From the NCBI RefSeq assembly GCF_001273835.1, contig NZ_JHEI01000134.1:62001-126000 (forward strand): a stretch of DNA of 64,000 nt. The letters are read 5' to 3'. The notes beneath the pieces are model-generated. The model had not been told where the DNA came from, did not search any database, and was given only the letters and a program-made list of their open reading frames with translations. Both the position numbers and the translations under genes were made by a program. Below are positions 61,032-64,000 of the stretch, piece by piece; position 1 is the stretch's first letter, and every line of letters begins with the position of its first letter. The DNA comes from Leucobacter celer subsp. astrifaciens. GTDB lineage: Bacteria > Actinomycetota > Actinomycetes > Actinomycetales > Microbacteriaceae.

Positions 61032-62554
61032 TCAGCCGCGCGGGAACACGGGCGGGAACAGCTCCGCCTCGGTCGAGCCGCCGGGTCCGGCGAGCGCGTC
61101 GCGCTCGGGGTAGGCGGCGCGCAGCTTCTCGAAGATGCGCTGCCCCTCAGCGCGCAGCATCCGAGCGTCGAGCCCCGGGATCTCCCCGTCGCGCATCACC
61201 GTGCGGCCCGCGACCATGCTGAAGTGCGCGTCGCGCGCGGTGCCCGCGAGCGTGAGCGTGCGCACCGGGTCGTCGATCGCGCCCGTGCGCAGATCCACCA
61301 GCGAGAAGGCGACGAGATCGGCCGCGGCCCCCGGCGCGATGCGGCCGAGGTCGGGGCGCCGCAGTGCCCGCGCACCGCCCAGCGTGGCCGCCTCCACGTA
61401 CTCGGCGAGCAGGCCCCGGCCGAGATCGCCGTACTGCGCCTTGGAGAGCTGCACCCCGGTGTCGATCGCGCGGATGAGGTCGGGCGGGAACGAGTCGGTG
61501 CCGAGCGCCGTGTTCACCCCGGCATCGAGATACTGCGACAGCTTCTCGAGCCAGAACGCGTAGCGCGCATTGGTGAGCGGGCAGTGCACGATGCTGGCGC
61601 CGGCCGCGGCGAGCCGGGCGAGGTCGCCGCGATCCTCGCCGTGCACGTCCGGATGCACGTCGAGGTAGACGCCGTGGGCCAGGATCAGCCGGTCGTTCAG
61701 CAGGCCGCTGCGCTCGAGCAGACCGAGCGGGGTGGCGCCGCGCTCGCGCCGCAGGATGCCGATCTCGGAGTCGAGCCCCTGCGTCGCGTGCACGCGCACG
61801 AGCACGTCGCGCTCGGCGGAGACGCGCCCGGTCTCGGCGAGGATCGAGTCGCTCACGGTCTCGACGCGGCACGGCACGAGCACGCCGGTGACGAGCGGAT
61901 CGTCGAGCGCCGCGGCCGTGTCGAGGAAGCGCACGGCGTCGGCGAACGCCGCCTCGCCCTTCGCCTCGTCCCAGTGGATGCCGCGCGACCCGTCGGCGCG
62001 GGTCACGTGCACGCCCGAGCGGTAGGAGGGGCCGAGGAAGGTGCGGATCCCGAGCCCGCTCGCGGTGCGGGCGGTGTCGAGCAGGTCGTCGTGGGTCTCG
62101 GCCCAGGCGCCGTGGATCTCGGTCGAGATCGGCATCGCGCTCGTGATGCCGTGCAGGATCAGCTGCACGAGCCCGTACCGCCGCAGCGTGCTGCGCTCGG
62201 CCGGCGTCAGCACCTCGCGCGGCGCCTGCGCGTACGCCTCGGACCACTCCAGGCGGGCCTCGTGCTGCGGCCCCCACCAGGAGTCGAGCAGCAGGTGATC
62301 GATGTCGACGAGCCCCTCGAGATCGATGAGCCCGGGCATGAGCAGGCTCTCGCCCAGGTCGATCGTCTCGTCGGCCCCGGCCGCGAGGTCGGTCGCGGCC
62401 GGCCCCTCGGCGACCGCCTCGATCCGCGAGCCGCGCACCAGCACCACGCCGTCGCGCAGTTCGACGAAGCCCGGCCCGCCCGGCCGGTGCTCGTCGAACG
62501 CGATGACGAAGGCCGCGCGGAGGGCCGCCGTGCGCGGAGGGCCGGGATCCTCGC

Positions 62555-62558
<4 letters not shown>
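61032..62558 (-). CDS. Amidohydrolase (TRZ/ATZ chlorohydrolase-like)
   Basis: 508 residues. The metal-dependent TIM barrel has the entry block LLMPGLIDLEGLVDIDHLLL (in place of the usual HxH loop), RVHATQGLDSEIGILRRERG, LILAHGVYLD, IVHCPLTNARYAFW and NTALGTDSFPPDLIRAIDTG. The first HxH metal pair of the family is not visible, so metal binding may differ. GTG at 62558 overlaps the ABC ATPase stop and has GGGAG upstream. It is translationally coupled to a dipeptide-type importer, suggesting hydrolysis of an imported amine or amide. Confidence 0.85.
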
Positions 62559-63417
<859 letters not shown>

Positions 63418-63421
<4 letters not shown>

Positions 63422-64000
63422 TGCGCGTTCCTCGCCTTCAGTTCTTCGTGCAGTTCCAGGTTGTACTCGAGCACGGGCAGCCGGTGCAGCCGCTCGTCGA
63501 TGCTCGGGCGGGCCCCCAGCAGCTCGATCGTGTAGGGGTGATCGGGCGCCTCGTACACGTGCGCGCCCTGCTCGACGATCTCGCCCGCGTACATCACCGC
63601 GAGCCGATCGCAGCAGGCGTTCGCGAGCTCGAGGTCGTGTGTGATGAAGAGCAGCGACAGTCCGCGGGCGCGGCGCTGCTCGTCGAGGATCGCCATGACG
63701 TCGGACTGGGCGGTGACGTCGAGCGCGGTGGTCGGCTCATCGGCGAGGATCAGCTTCGGCTCGGCGAGCAGCACGCTCGCGATCATCACCCGCTGCAGCA
63801 GGCCGCCCGACAGCTCGTGCGGGTACTGCCGCAGGCGGCTCTCGGGGTTGCGCACGCCCACCTCGTCGAGCAGTTGCACGGCCCGCCGCTCGGCCGCGTC
63901 CCTGGCGACCCCCCGATCCCGCACCAGCGCTTCGGTGAGGAAGTCGCCCACGGTGTGCACGGGGTTCACGTGCGCCCGCGGATCCTGGAAGATCATGCCG
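63418..64000 (-). CDS. Dipeptide/oligopeptide ABC transporter ATP-binding protein (DppD-like), 5' end missing
   Basis: About 194 visible residues. The window edge cuts the gene before the Q-loop MIFQDPRAHVNPVHTVGDFL; the ATG at 63996 is an internal methionine, not the start. Signature PHELSGGLLQRVMIASVLL, Walker B LILADEPTTALD and the C-terminal APDHPYTIELLGARPSIDER are present. Pairs with the following DppF-like protein. Confidence 0.92.

Overview
The window is 64 kb of high-GC DNA with dense, mostly short operons, many ATGA/GTGA stop-start overlaps, GTG starts, a leaderless regulator and actinobacterial hallmarks (NucS mismatch endonuclease, fused ThiD-TenA, BioYMN with a BioQ-like TetR repressor, single-chain glycyl-tRNA synthetase). 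Gene content and repeat style suggest a chromosome of the family Microbacteriaceae, possibly a Leucobacter-like organism. This is inference from gene families, as there is no rRNA in the window. I see no phage, insertion sequence or CRISPR array.

Layout. 0-2 kb: edge of a CPBP membrane protease and glyS. 2-5.4 kb: a DUF4956 - VTC domain - DUF4353 lipoprotein operon whose VTC reading frame is interrupted by a palindromic repeat. 5.7-9.8 kb: a 2-hydroxyacid dehydrogenase, eight small proteins (41-80 residues) and tRNA-Tyr. 10-14 kb: a 1232-residue PutA homologue that seems to have lost the catalytic residues of both domains. 14-19 kb: an ABC importer of the TrpXYZ type, a HisC-like aminotransferase and a divergent Lrp regulator. 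19.2-22.1 kb: a persulfide-response module (CstR-like repressor, two matching operators, two Cys-rich miniproteins, an MBL-rhodanese fusion and a rhodanese lipoprotein). 22-32 kb: SolA oxidase, YbhB protein, FadR-type regulator, carboxylesterase, TipA-type MerR regulator, PLP decarboxylase, TrhO, and an ArsR-SRPBCC pair. 32-35.4 kb: thiM-thiE-thiD/tenA behind a TPP riboswitch. 35-41 kb: M13 peptidase, MATE and MFS exporters, nucS.

41.7-45 kb: a BioQ-like TetR gene, a CHY zinc-finger gene and bioYMN, with three TGAAC-N3-TTCA sites placed to control them together. 46.3-59.6 kb is the most distinctive catabolic region: pxpA-BCCP-biotin carboxylase-pxpB-pxpC-tautomerase with a divergent PucR regulator, next to hyuA-hyuB-NCS1 permease with a second divergent PucR regulator. 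PxpB and PxpC are homologous to the carboxyltransferase half of urea carboxylase, so the first operon could encode a split biotin-dependent carboxylase. The second looks like an ATP-dependent lactam or hydantoin hydrolase with its own importer. 59.7-64 kb: cupin, GNAT, thioesterase, an amidohydrolase, and two dipeptide-type ABC ATPases running off the edge.

Intergenic DNA is rich in repeats: a GGTTTCGAC...CAACCGGCGG family at four loci, a second palindrome family at two loci, several long unique hairpins, and three short tandem arrays. The strongest leads are the PutA pseudoenzyme, the miniprotein-containing persulfide module, the carboxylase-like Pxp operon, and the repeat sitting inside the VTC gene.
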